A stretch of DNA of 64,000 nt from Bacteroidota bacterium (GTDB taxonomy: Bacteria; Bacteroidota; Bacteroidia; Chitinophagales; Chitinophagaceae). Of this stretch, positions 25,300-34,026 are shown piece by piece (the stretch's first letter is position 1; every line of letters starts with the position of its first letter). A model generated the notes under the pieces. It had not been told where the DNA came from. It ran no database searches and saw only the letters and a program-made list of their open reading frames with translations. Both the position numbers and the translations under genes were made by a program. Location of the stretch: assembly GCA_018970395.1 (NCBI GenBank), contig JAGWWM010000003.1:1-64000 (forward strand), given 5' to 3'.

Positions 25300-26931
25300 T
25301 TAGGCTTCTTCCAAAAAAGGATATCCGTAATGTTTGGGCGGATTCAACGTTTCCTTGATGGTGCGAGCACTCAGCCATCTGTATAAATTGAGCATACTGC
25401 CTGCCTTATCATTAGTGCCGCTGGCTCTTGCACCGCCAAATGGCTGCTGTCCTACTACTGCGCCGGTTGGCTTATCGTTGATATAAAAATTACCCGCCGC
25501 ATTTTGTAAGCGCTTCGTTGCCAATTCCAAAGCATTTCTGTCGGTACTGATTAACGCACCTGTCAATGCATAAGCTGAAGTACTGTCCACCAAATCAATC
25601 GTTTTTTCAAACTGATTGGCAGGATAAACGTACAATGTAAGCACCGGACCAAAAATCTCTTCACACATGGTGACAGATTTTGGATTTTTTGTCTCGATAA
25701 TGGTAGGCTGTACAAAAAAACCTTCTTTCTTATCACATTTTCCGCCAACTAAAATTTCAGCTTTGGGATCTTTTTTCGCCAGGTCTATGTAAGATTTGAT
25801 CTTATCAAAACTTTTTTCATCAATCACTGCATTGATGAAATTTCTGAAATCTTCCGTGGTTCCCATTTTAAAAGATTTCACACCGGCAATCAGTTTCTTT
25901 TTGATTTCTTCTGCCAGATTTGAAGGAATATAAGCTCTCGATGCTGCAGAACATTTTTGTCCCTGAAATTCAAAAGCGCCTCTGTGTAGCGCAGCCACCG
26001 CAATATCCACATCTGCAGATTTATGCACTAATACAAAGTCTTTACCACCTGTCTCCCCTACAATTCTTGGGTACGTTTTATATTTATTGATATTCTTTCC
26101 AATCATCTCCCACATCTGATTGAATACTTTGGAAGAACCGGTGAAGTGTACCCCTGCAAAATCAGGGTGACTGAAACAAATCTCTCCAACAGTCGGTCCA
26201 TCTGCATAAATCAAATTGATCACTCCATCCGGCAATCCGGCTTCTTTCATGATGCGCATGAAAACATTGGCGCTATATACTTGTGTGTCCGCACATTTCC
26301 ATACAACCGTATTTCCACAAAGCGCAACGCAAGCAGCAAGATTGGCACCGATAGCCGTGAAGTTGAACGGCGTTACAGCCAGTACAAATCCTTCCAACGG
26401 ACGATACTCCATTCTATTTTGAATACCCGGAGAACTAATGGGTTGCTGTCTGTAAATTTCACTTAGATAATGAACGTTAAACCGCAAAAAATCCACCAAC
26501 TCACAAGCCGCATCAATCTCAGCCTGATACACATTTTTACTTTGTCCGAGCATCGTTGCTCCGTTGATATAGGGACGATAAGTAGTCGCAAGAAGATCAG
26601 CAGCTTTTAAAAAAATATTGGCACGATTTTCCCAACTCAAAGCAGCCCATTGCGTTTTTGCTTCGAGAGAGGCATCAATCGCCTGGCGCACATGCTTCGC
26701 CTCTCCGTAATGAAAGTACCCCAGTAAATGTTTTCTTTCATGTGGCGGATGAATGGATATTTTCTTCCCGGTTCTTACTTCCTTACCTCCGATATACATT
26801 GGGATATCTTCGACTTTCTTTTTTAGTTCGGCAAGCACTTTTTTCAAACGCTTCTTTTCCGGCGATCCCGGCGCATAATTGTACACCGGTTCGTTGACGG
26901 GTGTGGGGTAGTAAAAGGAACCTTTATTCAT
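25300..26931 (-). CDS. pruA: L-glutamate gamma-semialdehyde dehydrogenase (P5C dehydrogenase)
   Basis: Oxidises glutamate-5-semialdehyde (from proline) to glutamate with NAD+; cytosolic. The 543 residues show the long-form aldehyde dehydrogenase layout: PFNFTAIGANLAACVALCGN, VHFTGSSKVFNQM (NAD region), the general base region ETGGKDFVLVHKSADVD, and the catalytic cysteine in FEFQGQKCSAASRAY. EIFGPVLTLYVYP near the C-terminus completes the site. Length and the GQKCSA motif fit the monofunctional PruA family (delta-1-pyrroline-5-carboxylate dehydrogenase 1). The proline dehydrogenase partner is not in the window. It follows the four-helix-bundle gene. Confidence 0.95.
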   Translation of the reverse strand: MNKGSFYYPTPVNEPVYNYAPGSPEKKRLKKVLAELKKKVEDIPMYIGGKEVRTGKKISIHPPHERKHLLGYFHYGEAKHVRQAIDASLEAKTQWAALSWENRANIFLKAADLLATTYRPYINGATMLGQSKNVYQAEIDAACELVDFLRFNVHYLSEIYRQQPISSPGIQNRMEYRPLEGFVLAVTPFNFTAIGANLAACVALCGNTVVWKCADTQVYSANVFMRIMKEAGLPDGVINLIYADGPTVGEICFSHPDFAGVHFTGSSKVFNQMWEMIGKNINKYKTYPRIVGETGGKDFVLVHKSADVDIAVAALHRGAFEFQGQKCSAASRAYIPSNLAEEIKKKLIAGVKSFKMGTTEDFRNFINAVIDEKSFDKIKSYIDLAKKDPKAEILVGGKCDKKEGFFVQPTIIETKNPKSVTMCEEIFGPVLTLYVYPANQFEKTIDLVDSTSAYALTGALISTDRNALELATKRLQNAAGNFYINDKPTGAVVGQQPFGGARASGTNDKAGSMLNLYRWLSARTIKETLNPPKHYGYPFLEEA

Positions 26932-26943
26932 ATGACAAGTTTA

Positions 26944-26971
26944 ATCGTTGGTCGTTGGTCGTTTTTCGATA
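26944..26971 (+). repeat. TCGTTGG words flanking the four-helix-bundle gene, right-hand partner at 27351
   Basis: TCGTTGGTCGTTGGTCGTTT then TTCGATAAAA lies just after the four-helix-bundle stop. The complement of the segment at 27351-27393 reads TCGTCTTTCGTTTATCG followed by TTTTTCGAAAAA, so the two flanks form an imperfect inverted pair around the gene. Confidence 0.6.
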
Positions 26972-26974
26972 AAA

Positions 26975-27319
26975 TTACTTAATTGAGTTAATCAGTTTAT
27001 TGAGCATCATTTTAACTCTAATGCAGAGCCTATCTACTTTTTCATAATCGCTTTCATTCAGGTATCCTAATTCTTTGGCCAGAAATGCGTGATAATGCGT
27101 TTCTTCAGCTGATCCTCTTGAAACATAAAGAAATTGTACAAATTCTTTTTTATATTGCCTGGCCTGTCCCTCAATAATATTCGCAGGAATACTACTCGCT
27201 CCACGCCTCAATTGACTAGTAATTCCAAATTCTTCAGATTTCGGAAAATCTTTGGTTAAATCATAAACTAATAATGTCAATTCATGGGCAACTGCCCATA
27301 CTTCTAGTTTGTTTTTCAT
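26975..27319 (-). CDS. Four-helix-bundle protein (23S rRNA-intervening-sequence/Avd-like)
   Basis: Member of the family first found inside 23S rRNA intervening sequences and structurally like Avd of diversity-generating retroelements. The 114-residue, all-helical protein has WAVAHELTLLVYDLTKDFP, EEFGITSQLRRGASSIPANIIEG and FLYVSRGSAEETHYHAFLA, the conserved core (Arg-Arg, Ser-Ile-Pro-Ala-Asn-Ile-x-Glu-Gly). Here it is a free-standing gene between prfB and pruA, not in rRNA, and no reverse transcriptase or variable repeat is nearby. Short inverted repeats flank it on both sides. Its role is unknown; nucleic-acid binding through its basic surface is a reasonable inference. Confidence 0.88.
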   Translation of the reverse strand: MKNKLEVWAVAHELTLLVYDLTKDFPKSEEFGITSQLRRGASSIPANIIEGQARQYKKEFVQFLYVSRGSAEETHYHAFLAKELGYLNESDYEKVDRLCIRVKMMLNKLINSIK

Positions 27320-27350
27320 AAATTATTGTTTAGGTGTAAGAAATAAATTT

Positions 27351-27393
27351 AGCCACGTTTTTCGAAAAACGATAAACGAAAGACGATAAACGA
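27351..27393 (-). repeat. TCGTT words between prfB and the four-helix-bundle gene
   Basis: Read from prfB: TCGTTTATCGTCTTTCG then TTTATCGTTTTTCGAAAAACG, ending in a small palindrome CGTTTTTCGAAAAACG (27353-27368). It starts at the prfB stop codon and mirrors the words at 26944-26971. Confidence 0.6.
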
Positions 27394-28486
27394 CTAGCTT
27401 TCGGCCTCCTTCTCACTCATCAGATACGCTTTGATGAATCCATCCAGTTCACCGTCCATTACGGGCTGTACATTGCCTACTTCAAAATCGGTGCGATGAT
27501 CCTTGATCATTTTGTAAGGATGGAAGACATAGCTTCTGATCTGACTACCCCATTCTATTTTTTTCTTACCGGCATTGGCGGCGTCGCGGAGTTCGTTGCG
27601 TTTTCTCAGCTCTTCTTCGTACAAACGACTCTTCAACATCTGCATTGCTTTTTCACGGTTGCCGAGCTGCGTTCTTTCAGTCTGACAAATTACTGTAATG
27701 CCCGAGGGTATATGCGTTAGAAATACTTTTGTTTCTACTTTGTTGACATTCTGTCCACCAGCTCCACCGCTTCGAGCCGTTTCCATTTTTACTTCACTGT
27801 CTTTGATATCAATATCAATGGTATCATCCACCAGCGGATAAACAAACACGCTGGCGAAAGAAGTATGTCTGCGTGCATTACTATCGAATGGAGAAATTCG
27901 AACCAGGCGATGCACCCCACTCTCCGCCTTTAAAAACCCGTAGGCAAAAGCTCCGTCAAATTGATAGGTACAGGTTTTTATACCGGCACCATCACCGTCT
28001 TGCCAATCAATCTCCGTCACCTTCCAACCTTGCTTTTCACCGTACATACGATACATACGCGCCAGTATCTGAGCCCAGTCCTGACTTTCGGTACCACCCG
28101 CACCTGAATTGATTTGCAATACTGCACTTAATTCGTCTTCAGGCTGATTGAGCGTGCTTTTGAATTCAGCATCTTCCAAAGAAGCAAGGGCATGGTTGTA
28201 GGCTTCCTGAGTTTCCTCTTCGGTGGCATCCCCTTCTTTCCAAAAATCAAATAACACGGCAAAATCCTCCACCGAAGTATTGGTATGCTCATACAACTGA
28301 ATCCAGTATTCGTTATTCTTGATTTCCTTAAGAATCTCCGTGGCACGCTTGTTGTCATCCCAGAAACCTGGGCTCAGCGAGCGCTGTTTGTCTTCATTGA
28401 TTTTTAATTGTCGGTTCTCGACGTCAAAGAAACCTCCTCAGGACAAGCAAACGTTCCCTTATATCATTTAATTTTTCTTGTGTCAT
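27394..28486 (-). CDS. prfB: Peptide chain release factor 2, with programmed +1 frameshift
   Basis: Releases peptides at UGA and UAA. The gene needs a +1 shift: 20 codons (28486-28427, [20 protein letters not shown]) end at CTT TGA C, and decoding continues at GAC (28425) to the stop at 27394, giving 363 residues. An internal AGGAGG three bases before CTT acts as the Shine-Dalgarno-like stimulator, as in E. coli. In the main frame are the SPF anticodon-like motif ([15 protein letters not shown]) and the GGQ loop ([18 protein letters not shown]). A frame starting near 28296 alone would lack the N-terminal domain. Autoregulation by RF2 level is the established mechanism. Confidence 0.96.
28423..28438 (-). 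promoter_or_regulatory. prfB frameshift site: AGGAGG-TTT-CTTTGAC
   Basis: On the minus strand AGGAGG is followed by TTT CTT TGA C: the RF2 programmed frameshift cassette with slippery CTT and in-frame UGA. When RF2 is scarce, the ribosome pauses at UGA and slips +1, so the site works as a feedback sensor of the release factor. Confidence 0.95.
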
Positions 28487-28493
28487 AACGGAG

Positions 28494-28501
28494 CAAAATT
28501 A
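28494..28501 (-). promoter_or_regulatory. Putative -7 element before prfB (TAATTTTG)
   Basis: TAATTTTG fits TAnnTTTG on the minus strand and ends only 7 bases before the prfB ATG, so the mRNA would have almost no leader. No clear TTG lies 18-20 bases further upstream. Confidence 0.4.
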
Positions 28502-28540
28502 CGGATAAACAAGTCATTTTTTGTAATTTGCCCGTCCCGC

Positions 28541-30466
28541 ATGATTTCGCAGCAAACCATAGATCAAATTCTCAACAGAACCGACATTATTGAGGTAGTC
28601 GGAGGTTTTATCAAACTGAAGAAAAGAGGCGCCAATTATCTGGGACTTTGTCCTTTTCACAACGAAAAATCACCTTCCTTTACCGTTTCTCCTACCAAAG
28701 AAATTTATAAGTGTTTTGGTTGCGGCAAGTCGGGCAATACCATCAGCTTCCTGATGGATCATGAAAAAATTTCCTACGTAGAAGCGCTTCGCTGGCTGGC
28801 GGCCAAATACCAGGTTGAAATTGAAGAGACCTACCAAAGTCCGGAAACCCAACAACTAAAATTAACCGGCGACAGTATTGCCATCATCAATCAGTTTGCT
28901 GTAGAATTTTTCAGACAACAATTGCTTGAAACAGAGGAAGGAAATACTATTGCACTTACTTATTTACGTGAAAGAGGTTTTCGGGATGAAATACTGGATA
29001 AATTTCTCATTGGATATTGTCCCGCTGCCCCCGATCACTTTGCCAAAGCCGCGTTAGCCAAACAATTCAGCAAAGAAGTTTTGCTGAAAACCGGACTAGT
29101 AGTTGAACGAGGCGGATCATTGATGGATAATTATCGGGAAAGAATCATTTTCCCCATCCACGGCACCACCGGAAAAATCATTGGATTTGGCGCGCGTATT
29201 ATTGGGAAGAAAGAGAACGCACCTAAATATATCAACACCCCGGAAAATGAATTATATGTCAAAAGCAGGATTTTGTATGGCTCCTATCTTGGCAGACAAG
29301 CAGTTGATAAATTCGATGAATGTCTGCTAGTAGAGGGTTATACCGATGTAATGGCATTGCATCAGGCAGGCGTTGAAAATGTAATGGCAAGCGGCGGTAC
29401 TTCACTGACGCCCGATCAGCTACGACTGATCAAAAAATACTCGAATAATCTTACGATTTTATATGATGGAGATGCGGCGGGGATTAAAGCCGCCATGCGC
29501 GGACTGGATCTGGCATTGGAAGAGGGTTTAAGTGTGCAATTGGTATTACTTCCCGATAAAGAGGATCCGGATAGTTATGTACATCGGGTAGGCACAGAGG
29601 CTTTCCGGCAATACATACAAAAAAACAAAAAAGATATTATTCTCTTTCAGCTGGAAGTAATGTTGAAAGATGCCGGAAATGATTCTGCTAAAAAAGCTTC
29701 TGCTGTCAATACCATTGCGGAGAGCATCAGCAAAATCAATAAGGCGGAAGATTTTACCCGGCAGCAGGATTATATCCGAAGAAGTGCCGAATTGCTGAAA
29801 ATTGATGAGTCAGGACTGCATACACTCGTCAACAAACTGATTCGTGAAAAAATCGCCAAACAGGAAAAAGACAGTCGGACAGTAAGCGAGCCGGTAAAAG
29901 AAAAGGACTTCTCTGCTGATGATGAAACCCTTGCGCTTTTTAACAGAGATGAATTACACGAGCGAGCGATGGTAAGATGTCTGATAGAATTCGGACACCT
30001 CCCCTGGACCGAAACAGAAAATGTAGCCACTTATCTATTCAATGAGATGGACGCATGGGATATTGAAATGCAACCTGCTTTACAAAAAATTGTTGTAGCA
30101 TATCAACAACTCCTTAAGAATAATATCGAACCCAATTCTAAGCATTTTCTTTATCATGAAGATGCGGAGATTAGCTCAACCGCTGTTGCGTTGCAAGAAA
30201 TTAAGGAAGAGGTAAGCAGTCGTTGGAAAGAGGCACCGCACGAAATAAAAGTACCCACCCGGGAAGAACTCTATCTCAATGAAATTTTTTCGGTTATGCT
30301 CTACCTCAAACTCAGAAAAATAAAGGGAATGCTTGAAAAGAACCAAAAAGATTTGGAGCAACCGCATACCTCCGAGGATCTGCAACTTCTTCTGAAGACC
30401 CATCATGAACTAAAATCCATGGAGATCAAACTGACACAGGAGCTGGGTACGGTCATCCTAAAATAA
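28541..30466 (+). CDS. dnaG: DNA primase
   Basis: Makes RNA primers at replication forks with the DnaB helicase. From the ATG at 28541 it has 641 residues. The N-terminal CHC2-type zinc finger uses Cys37, His40, Cys58 and Cys61 (CPFH and CFGCG). The catalytic core holds the RNA-polymerase basic segment and the Toprim motifs LLVEGYTDVMALHQAG and ILYDGDAAGIKAA. The C-terminal part, about 430 on, is helical and less conserved, as expected for the helicase-interaction domain. The reading frame extends upstream to 28478 within the prfB leader; the start chosen matches the family's MISQQTIDQI. It is divergent from prfB. Confidence 0.96.
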   Translation: MISQQTIDQILNRTDIIEVVGGFIKLKKRGANYLGLCPFHNEKSPSFTVSPTKEIYKCFGCGKSGNTISFLMDHEKISYVEALRWLAAKYQVEIEETYQSPETQQLKLTGDSIAIINQFAVEFFRQQLLETEEGNTIALTYLRERGFRDEILDKFLIGYCPAAPDHFAKAALAKQFSKEVLLKTGLVVERGGSLMDNYRERIIFPIHGTTGKIIGFGARIIGKKENAPKYINTPENELYVKSRILYGSYLGRQAVDKFDECLLVEGYTDVMALHQAGVENVMASGGTSLTPDQLRLIKKYSNNLTILYDGDAAGIKAAMRGLDLALEEGLSVQLVLLPDKEDPDSYVHRVGTEAFRQYIQKNKKDIILFQLEVMLKDAGNDSAKKASAVNTIAESISKINKAEDFTRQQDYIRRSAELLKIDESGLHTLVNKLIREKIAKQEKDSRTVSEPVKEKDFSADDETLALFNRDELHERAMVRCLIEFGHLPWTETENVATYLFNEMDAWDIEMQPALQKIVVAYQQLLKNNIEPNSKHFLYHEDAEISSTAVALQEIKEEVSSRWKEAPHEIKVPTREELYLNEIFSVMLYLKLRKIKGMLEKNQKDLEQPHTSEDLQLLLKTHHELKSMEIKLTQELGTVILK

Positions 30467-30551
30467 ATAATCCCTTCGGTTTCATAATTCCAAACAAATA
30501 CTTACATTCGTTAAAATTTCAACCAAAAACCATTTAAAAACCTTTTGTTTT

Positions 30552-31376
30552 ATGAAGAGAAAGTATACTTTGTACCTGATTTTATTTGCATTGAGTTCAA
30601 GTTTATTTATGTCTGCAGACATGATGTATTCCTCTACAGCTCCTGCGGGTTATACCGGCGAAACGGCAGGCACAACCTGTACAAATTGCCATGGCGGCAA
30701 TTCTTTAAATGCTAGCGGTGGGTTTGTAAGCAATACACTTCCCTTACTTTATTCGCCAGACAGCACGTATACTTTTGATATTAGTATTAAACACGGCTCA
30801 GCAAACAGAAGTGCCTGGGGTTTTGCCATGAAAGCGGTTGTCAATGGCCAATCCGTGGGCACATTTTCTACTACCACCCCCAATACCATTGTTAATGGAG
30901 ATGAGCTCACTCACAGTGTTGCTCCAAGAACCGGTAGAATTGCAGCCTTCAATTTTAGAGGTTTAAAATGGAAAGCTCCTTCCAACTTGAATCCTCTAGA
31001 TACCATCTATTTTTACCTGGTCGGTAATGCAGCAAATGGTGGTGGCTCGAGTGGAGATTTTATTTACACCAATGTTAAAAAGATGGCGCTTGATCCCGTT
31101 CCTACTTCTGTTACCAATCATCTGATAGAATCAGATCAGTGGAAAATAATCAGTGCAGGGAAAAATGTAAACATCCAAATGAACTTGAAAAAATCTGCCA
31201 AAATGCAGGTTAGTATTTTCTCTGTAGGTGGACAAAAATTAATAGAGAAACCCGCTCAGACTTATCCTGCAGGTGCCAATACCATCCAACTGGAAAGCAG
31301 TGGACTGAAAAGCGGCACTTACATCGTTATCCTGCAAAATGAAAAAGGGAAAACAAGCAAAAAAATTATACTATAA
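30552..31376 (+). CDS. Secreted choice-of-anchor-V protein with CXXCH and T9SS tail
   Basis: Exported protein of unknown function. The 274 residues begin with a signal peptide (KYTLYLILFALSSSLFMSA) and a short segment GYTGETAGTTCTNCHGGNS, with a single haem-type CTNCH motif. A beta-rich domain follows, of the type NCBI calls choice-of-anchor V. The end is a T9SS type A sorting domain (MQVSIFSVGGQKLIEKP to GKTSKKIIL). Haem attachment needs periplasmic maturation, and whether the single motif binds haem is open. It is followed by a terminator hairpin. Confidence 0.8.
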   Translation: MKRKYTLYLILFALSSSLFMSADMMYSSTAPAGYTGETAGTTCTNCHGGNSLNASGGFVSNTLPLLYSPDSTYTFDISIKHGSANRSAWGFAMKAVVNGQSVGTFSTTTPNTIVNGDELTHSVAPRTGRIAAFNFRGLKWKAPSNLNPLDTIYFYLVGNAANGGGSSGDFIYTNVKKMALDPVPTSVTNHLIESDQWKIISAGKNVNIQMNLKKSAKMQVSIFSVGGQKLIEKPAQTYPAGANTIQLESSGLKSGTYIVILQNEKGKTSKKIIL

Positions 31377-31393
31377 TATTGCAGAACCCCTAT

Positions 31394-31425
31394 AAAAAAA
31401 CCGAGGACTATTCCTCGGTTTTTTT
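31394..31425. terminator. Bidirectional intrinsic terminator
   Basis: Perfect 14-base arms AAAAAAACCGAGGA and TCCTCGGTTTTTTT flank a 4-base CTAT loop. The T-tract on either strand makes it active both ways. It serves the T9SS protein gene on the plus strand. On the minus strand it overlaps the last codons (KKTEE) and stop of the small membrane protein gene, whose end lies within the hairpin. Confidence 0.9.
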
Positions 31426-31713
31426 ATGCCTTAAGCGCTGGTATCTTTCCTCATGTTGCTCCCATTCCATCCTCCCTTTTAGCAGAGCATAAAAAACAGC
31501 CACTAATACGCAGCCCGTTAGAATTAACAATAATTGTGTTCCGGAAATAAAAGGCATTCTTTTATACCAACCTCTGAACATAACCATCAATAAAATGGGG
31601 AAACTGAGCATCAATCCCATACCCGCTCCTTTTATCAAGCTGCGTGACCAGGCTTTTTCCGACACCTTGTTTTTTTCCCACCAATCCACAAACTCGTTGT
31701 CAGATAATTTCAT
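31408..31713 (-). CDS. Small two-helix membrane protein
   Basis: Not recognised. The 101 residues contain a soluble charged start (FVDWWEKNK), two hydrophobic stretches (LIKGAGMGLMLSFPILLMVMF and FISGTQLLLILTGCVLVAVFYAL), and a charged tail. The topology suggests an inner-membrane protein. It sits just after lipA on the same strand, separated by 29 bases, but no functional link is visible. Its final codons are part of the terminator hairpin, so the protein's C-terminus KKTEE is dictated by the terminator sequence. Confidence 0.65.
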   Translation of the reverse strand: MKLSDNEFVDWWEKNKVSEKAWSRSLIKGAGMGLMLSFPILLMVMFRGWYKRMPFISGTQLLLILTGCVLVAVFYALLKGRMEWEQHEERYQRLRHKKTEE

Positions 31714-31742
31714 TTGCAGCTATTAAAAAAGATTAAAATAAA

Positions 31743-32660
31743 TTATTTACCGGCCATCCATTGAGTTCTTCCATAACCGGGTATTACATGCTTTTCGCTA
31801 TGATAAGAGGAACGAACCAGTGGGCCGCTTTCTACATAATCCAATCCAAGTCTGTATCCAATTTCCCGGTATTCCGCGAATTCATCCGGATGTACAAAGC
31901 GTTGCACTTCGAGGTGTTTTTTAGTGGGTTGCAGGTATTGACCAATCGTAATTACATCTACTCCGTTGTTGTACAAATCTTTCATCGTTTGTACAACTTC
32001 ATCCCGGGTTTCACCTAAACCAACCATGATACCGCTTTTAACCCTCATTCCTTTTGATTTGAGATAGCTGAGTATTTCCATACTGCGCCAGTATTTTGCC
32101 TGAATACGCACCTGACGGGTCAATCTTTCAACCGTTTCAATATTATGGGAAACAACTTCGGGATGTGCTTCTACAACACGTTGCGCCTGATCTGTATTCC
32201 CTTTAAAATCGGGGATTAAAGTTTCCAGTGTTGTTTCCGGATTCAGCTCTTTCACTGCCCGAATGGTATTATACCAGATCGTACTGCCACCATCGGGTAG
32301 CTCATCTCTGTCCACCGAAGTAATCACCGCATGTTTTACTTTCATCAAATGAATCGCCTCCGCTACCCTTTGCGGTTCATCCCAATCCACTGCTTCAGGT
32401 CTACCAGTGGCCACCGAACAAAACCCGCAACTACGGGTACAGATATTCCCTAAAATCATAAAGGTTGCAGTACCGGCTCCCCAGCATTCACCCATGTTGG
32501 GACAATTTCCGCTTTCACAAATGGTGTGAAGTTTGTGCGTATCTACTAGTCCACGTACATGACGATAATTTTCGCCGATTGGCAACCGTACTCTAAGCCA
32601 GTCTGGCTTGCGTAATTTTTCTGTATTTTGATCCAATGAAGGAGTACCTGAACAACTCAT
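31743..32660 (-). CDS. lipA: Lipoyl synthase
   Basis: Radical-SAM enzyme inserting two sulfurs into protein-bound octanoate to make lipoate for the alpha-ketoacid dehydrogenases. The 305-residue protein has the auxiliary cluster cysteines in [12 protein letters not shown] (Cys48, 53, 59), the radical-SAM CTRSCGFC (Cys74, 78, 81), and the [10 protein letters not shown]-terminal serine segment. All catalytic residues are present. It is followed by the small membrane protein and preceded by a gene of unknown function; its promoter probably lies within the 3' end of that gene. Confidence 0.97.
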   Translation of the reverse strand: MSCSGTPSLDQNTEKLRKPDWLRVRLPIGENYRHVRGLVDTHKLHTICESGNCPNMGECWGAGTATFMILGNICTRSCGFCSVATGRPEAVDWDEPQRVAEAIHLMKVKHAVITSVDRDELPDGGSTIWYNTIRAVKELNPETTLETLIPDFKGNTDQAQRVVEAHPEVVSHNIETVERLTRQVRIQAKYWRSMEILSYLKSKGMRVKSGIMVGLGETRDEVVQTMKDLYNNGVDVITIGQYLQPTKKHLEVQRFVHPDEFAEYREIGYRLGLDYVESGPLVRSSYHSEKHVIPGYGRTQWMAGK

Positions 32661-32681
32661 GATGATTCAACAAATAGAGGG

Positions 32682-32689
32682 CAAAATTA
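32682..32689 (-). promoter_or_regulatory. Putative lipA -7 element (TAATTTTG)
   Basis: TAATTTTG on the minus strand fits the consensus and lies 22 bases before the lipA ATG. A TTTTTGG occurs 16 bases further upstream inside the end of the preceding gene; that spacer is short, so the match is plausible but not strong. Confidence 0.4.
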
Positions 32690-32691
32690 GT

Positions 32692-33549
32692 TTACTTTCT
32701 TTTACCAAAAAGAATTGCCACATAAGCATTGAAGAAAAATTGTTGGGAAGGATTATTGACCATCATTTCTATGCCATTCATGTAAAAATCAGCATAGATC
32801 CCTGTTTCAATAGCGGACACCAATTCATTAAACCTGCCGTAATCAAACCGTAGCGCATTTCTTGCATGCACCCCGGGCACAATTTTCATTTCATTCCAGC
32901 CATTCCTTAATCCTGTTCCTTCCAGAATATTAGCGGCATTGAGAAAAGAAGCGGGATTGGCAGGATCGAATCTGACTTCTTTTTCAACAAAATCATTCGC
33001 AGCCACTTCTTCCAAAATGCGGATATAATAAGGGCGTAACAATCCGAGAGAAAGCCCACCTGAATAAATCCAGTGAATGCCAATGCCGTTCTTATTCGCT
33101 TTTCCCCCTATGAGCATTTGTCTACCAAAACCGGACTTACATTCATAAAAATGATTTTGCTTCCCATATACATAAGCATTCCCCTCTGAAACCAGGTTGC
33201 CGGACACAAGGGTATTGGTCACTTTATTTTCTTTGGGGTGGTGCTTCTCTCCCACCTCCAGGTAAAATAAATTGGCAGACTTGATGGTTCTGGATTTGCC
33301 GGCTTCGTAAAAAAAACTCCATCCATCGGTATTTAATTTAAAGGCAAATACCGACTGTTTATTAAAAACCAAGGCTCCTTCTTCCTGCTGACGTATGTAA
33401 CTTTCAATTTTCTCCTGACGCACTTTTTTACGGAGTGCTCTCGGAGAGGCAGCAGGCAATTGAATATCTTGTGCTATGGTTATGTGAACAGTAAACATCA
33501 TCATGAGCACAGACAAAAATTTTCGGCAATCAAAAAGAGTTGTATTCAT
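32692..33549 (-). CDS. Secreted protein of unknown function
   Basis: Not recognised. From the ATG at 33549 it has 285 residues: a signal peptide (KFLSVLMMMFTVHITIAQ) then a basic linker (RALRKKVRQEK) and a beta-rich body with repeating turns and many Tyr, Phe and Gly residues (FAFKLNTDGWSFFYEAG, GIHWIYSGGLSLGLLRP). The last segment, MVNNPSQQFFFNAYVAILFGKRK, could be a terminal outer-membrane strand, so a small barrel is possible. It precedes lipA by 31 bases and is divergent from the OsmC-like gene. An upstream ATG at 33591 would add 14 residues before the signal peptide. Confidence 0.65.
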   Translation of the reverse strand: MNTTLFDCRKFLSVLMMMFTVHITIAQDIQLPAASPRALRKKVRQEKIESYIRQQEEGALVFNKQSVFAFKLNTDGWSFFYEAGKSRTIKSANLFYLEVGEKHHPKENKVTNTLVSGNLVSEGNAYVYGKQNHFYECKSGFGRQMLIGGKANKNGIGIHWIYSGGLSLGLLRPYYIRILEEVAANDFVEKEVRFDPANPASFLNAANILEGTGLRNGWNEMKIVPGVHARNALRFDYGRFNELVSAIETGIYADFYMNGIEMMVNNPSQQFFFNAYVAILFGKRK

Positions 33550-33612
33550 TTCGTGGTTAAATTTACAACATATACCCTCCCAATTATTCAAAATTCACGC
33601 AAATCATTTGAG

Positions 33613-34026
33613 ATGATGACCTCTTCCATTATTTATTCCGGTCAACTACGTACCACTGCCACGCATCAGCAAAGCCAATCGCTTATTGAAACCGATGCGC
33701 CCACCGATAATCATGGGAAAGGTGAACGATTCTCTCCTACTGATATTGTGGCCACTGCGCTCGGCTCCTGTATGCTCACTATTATGGGCATCAAAGCTAA
33801 TGACCTTAAAATCAATCTGGAAGGCGTCCGCATTGATATTCAAAAACACATGAAATCCGACCCCAGACGTATCGGCGCAGTAGATGTTATTTTTCATTTC
33901 CCCGAACACTTACAGCTAAGTGATAAAGACAAAACCATCCTTCAAAACGCTGCACTTACCTGTCCGGTTGCCAAAAGTCTGCATCCTGAAATTGAACAAC
34001 ATGTAACCTTCAACTGGCCCTCTTAA
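33613..34026 (+). CDS. OsmC-like peroxiredoxin-type protein
   Basis: Likely reduces organic hydroperoxides, or binds small thiol-reactive molecules, through two cysteines. The protein has 137 residues from the ATG at 33613 (an ATG directly after it is equally possible): SIIYSGQLRTTATHQQSQ, then FSPTDIVATALGSCMLTIMGI with the peroxidatic Cys, and later TCPVAKSLHPEI with the second Cys. Layout matches the OsmC/YhfA group. The ORF opens upstream to 33460, but that stretch lies inside the divergent gene. It converges with DUF2851 and overlaps it by 17 bases. Confidence 0.88.
   Translation: MMTSSIIYSGQLRTTATHQQSQSLIETDAPTDNHGKGERFSPTDIVATALGSCMLTIMGIKANDLKINLEGVRIDIQKHMKSDPRRIGAVDVIFHFPEHLQLSDKDKTILQNAALTCPVAKSLHPEIEQHVTFNWPS

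Noticed and set aside
26975-27319. Diversity-generating retroelement based on the Avd-like protein
   Set aside because: No reverse transcriptase or template/variable repeat pair is present in the window.
28128-28358. Separate small gene opposite-frame to prfB
   Set aside because: It lies entirely inside the prfB coding region in another frame and reads as low-quality sequence; the true N-terminus is supplied by the frameshift.
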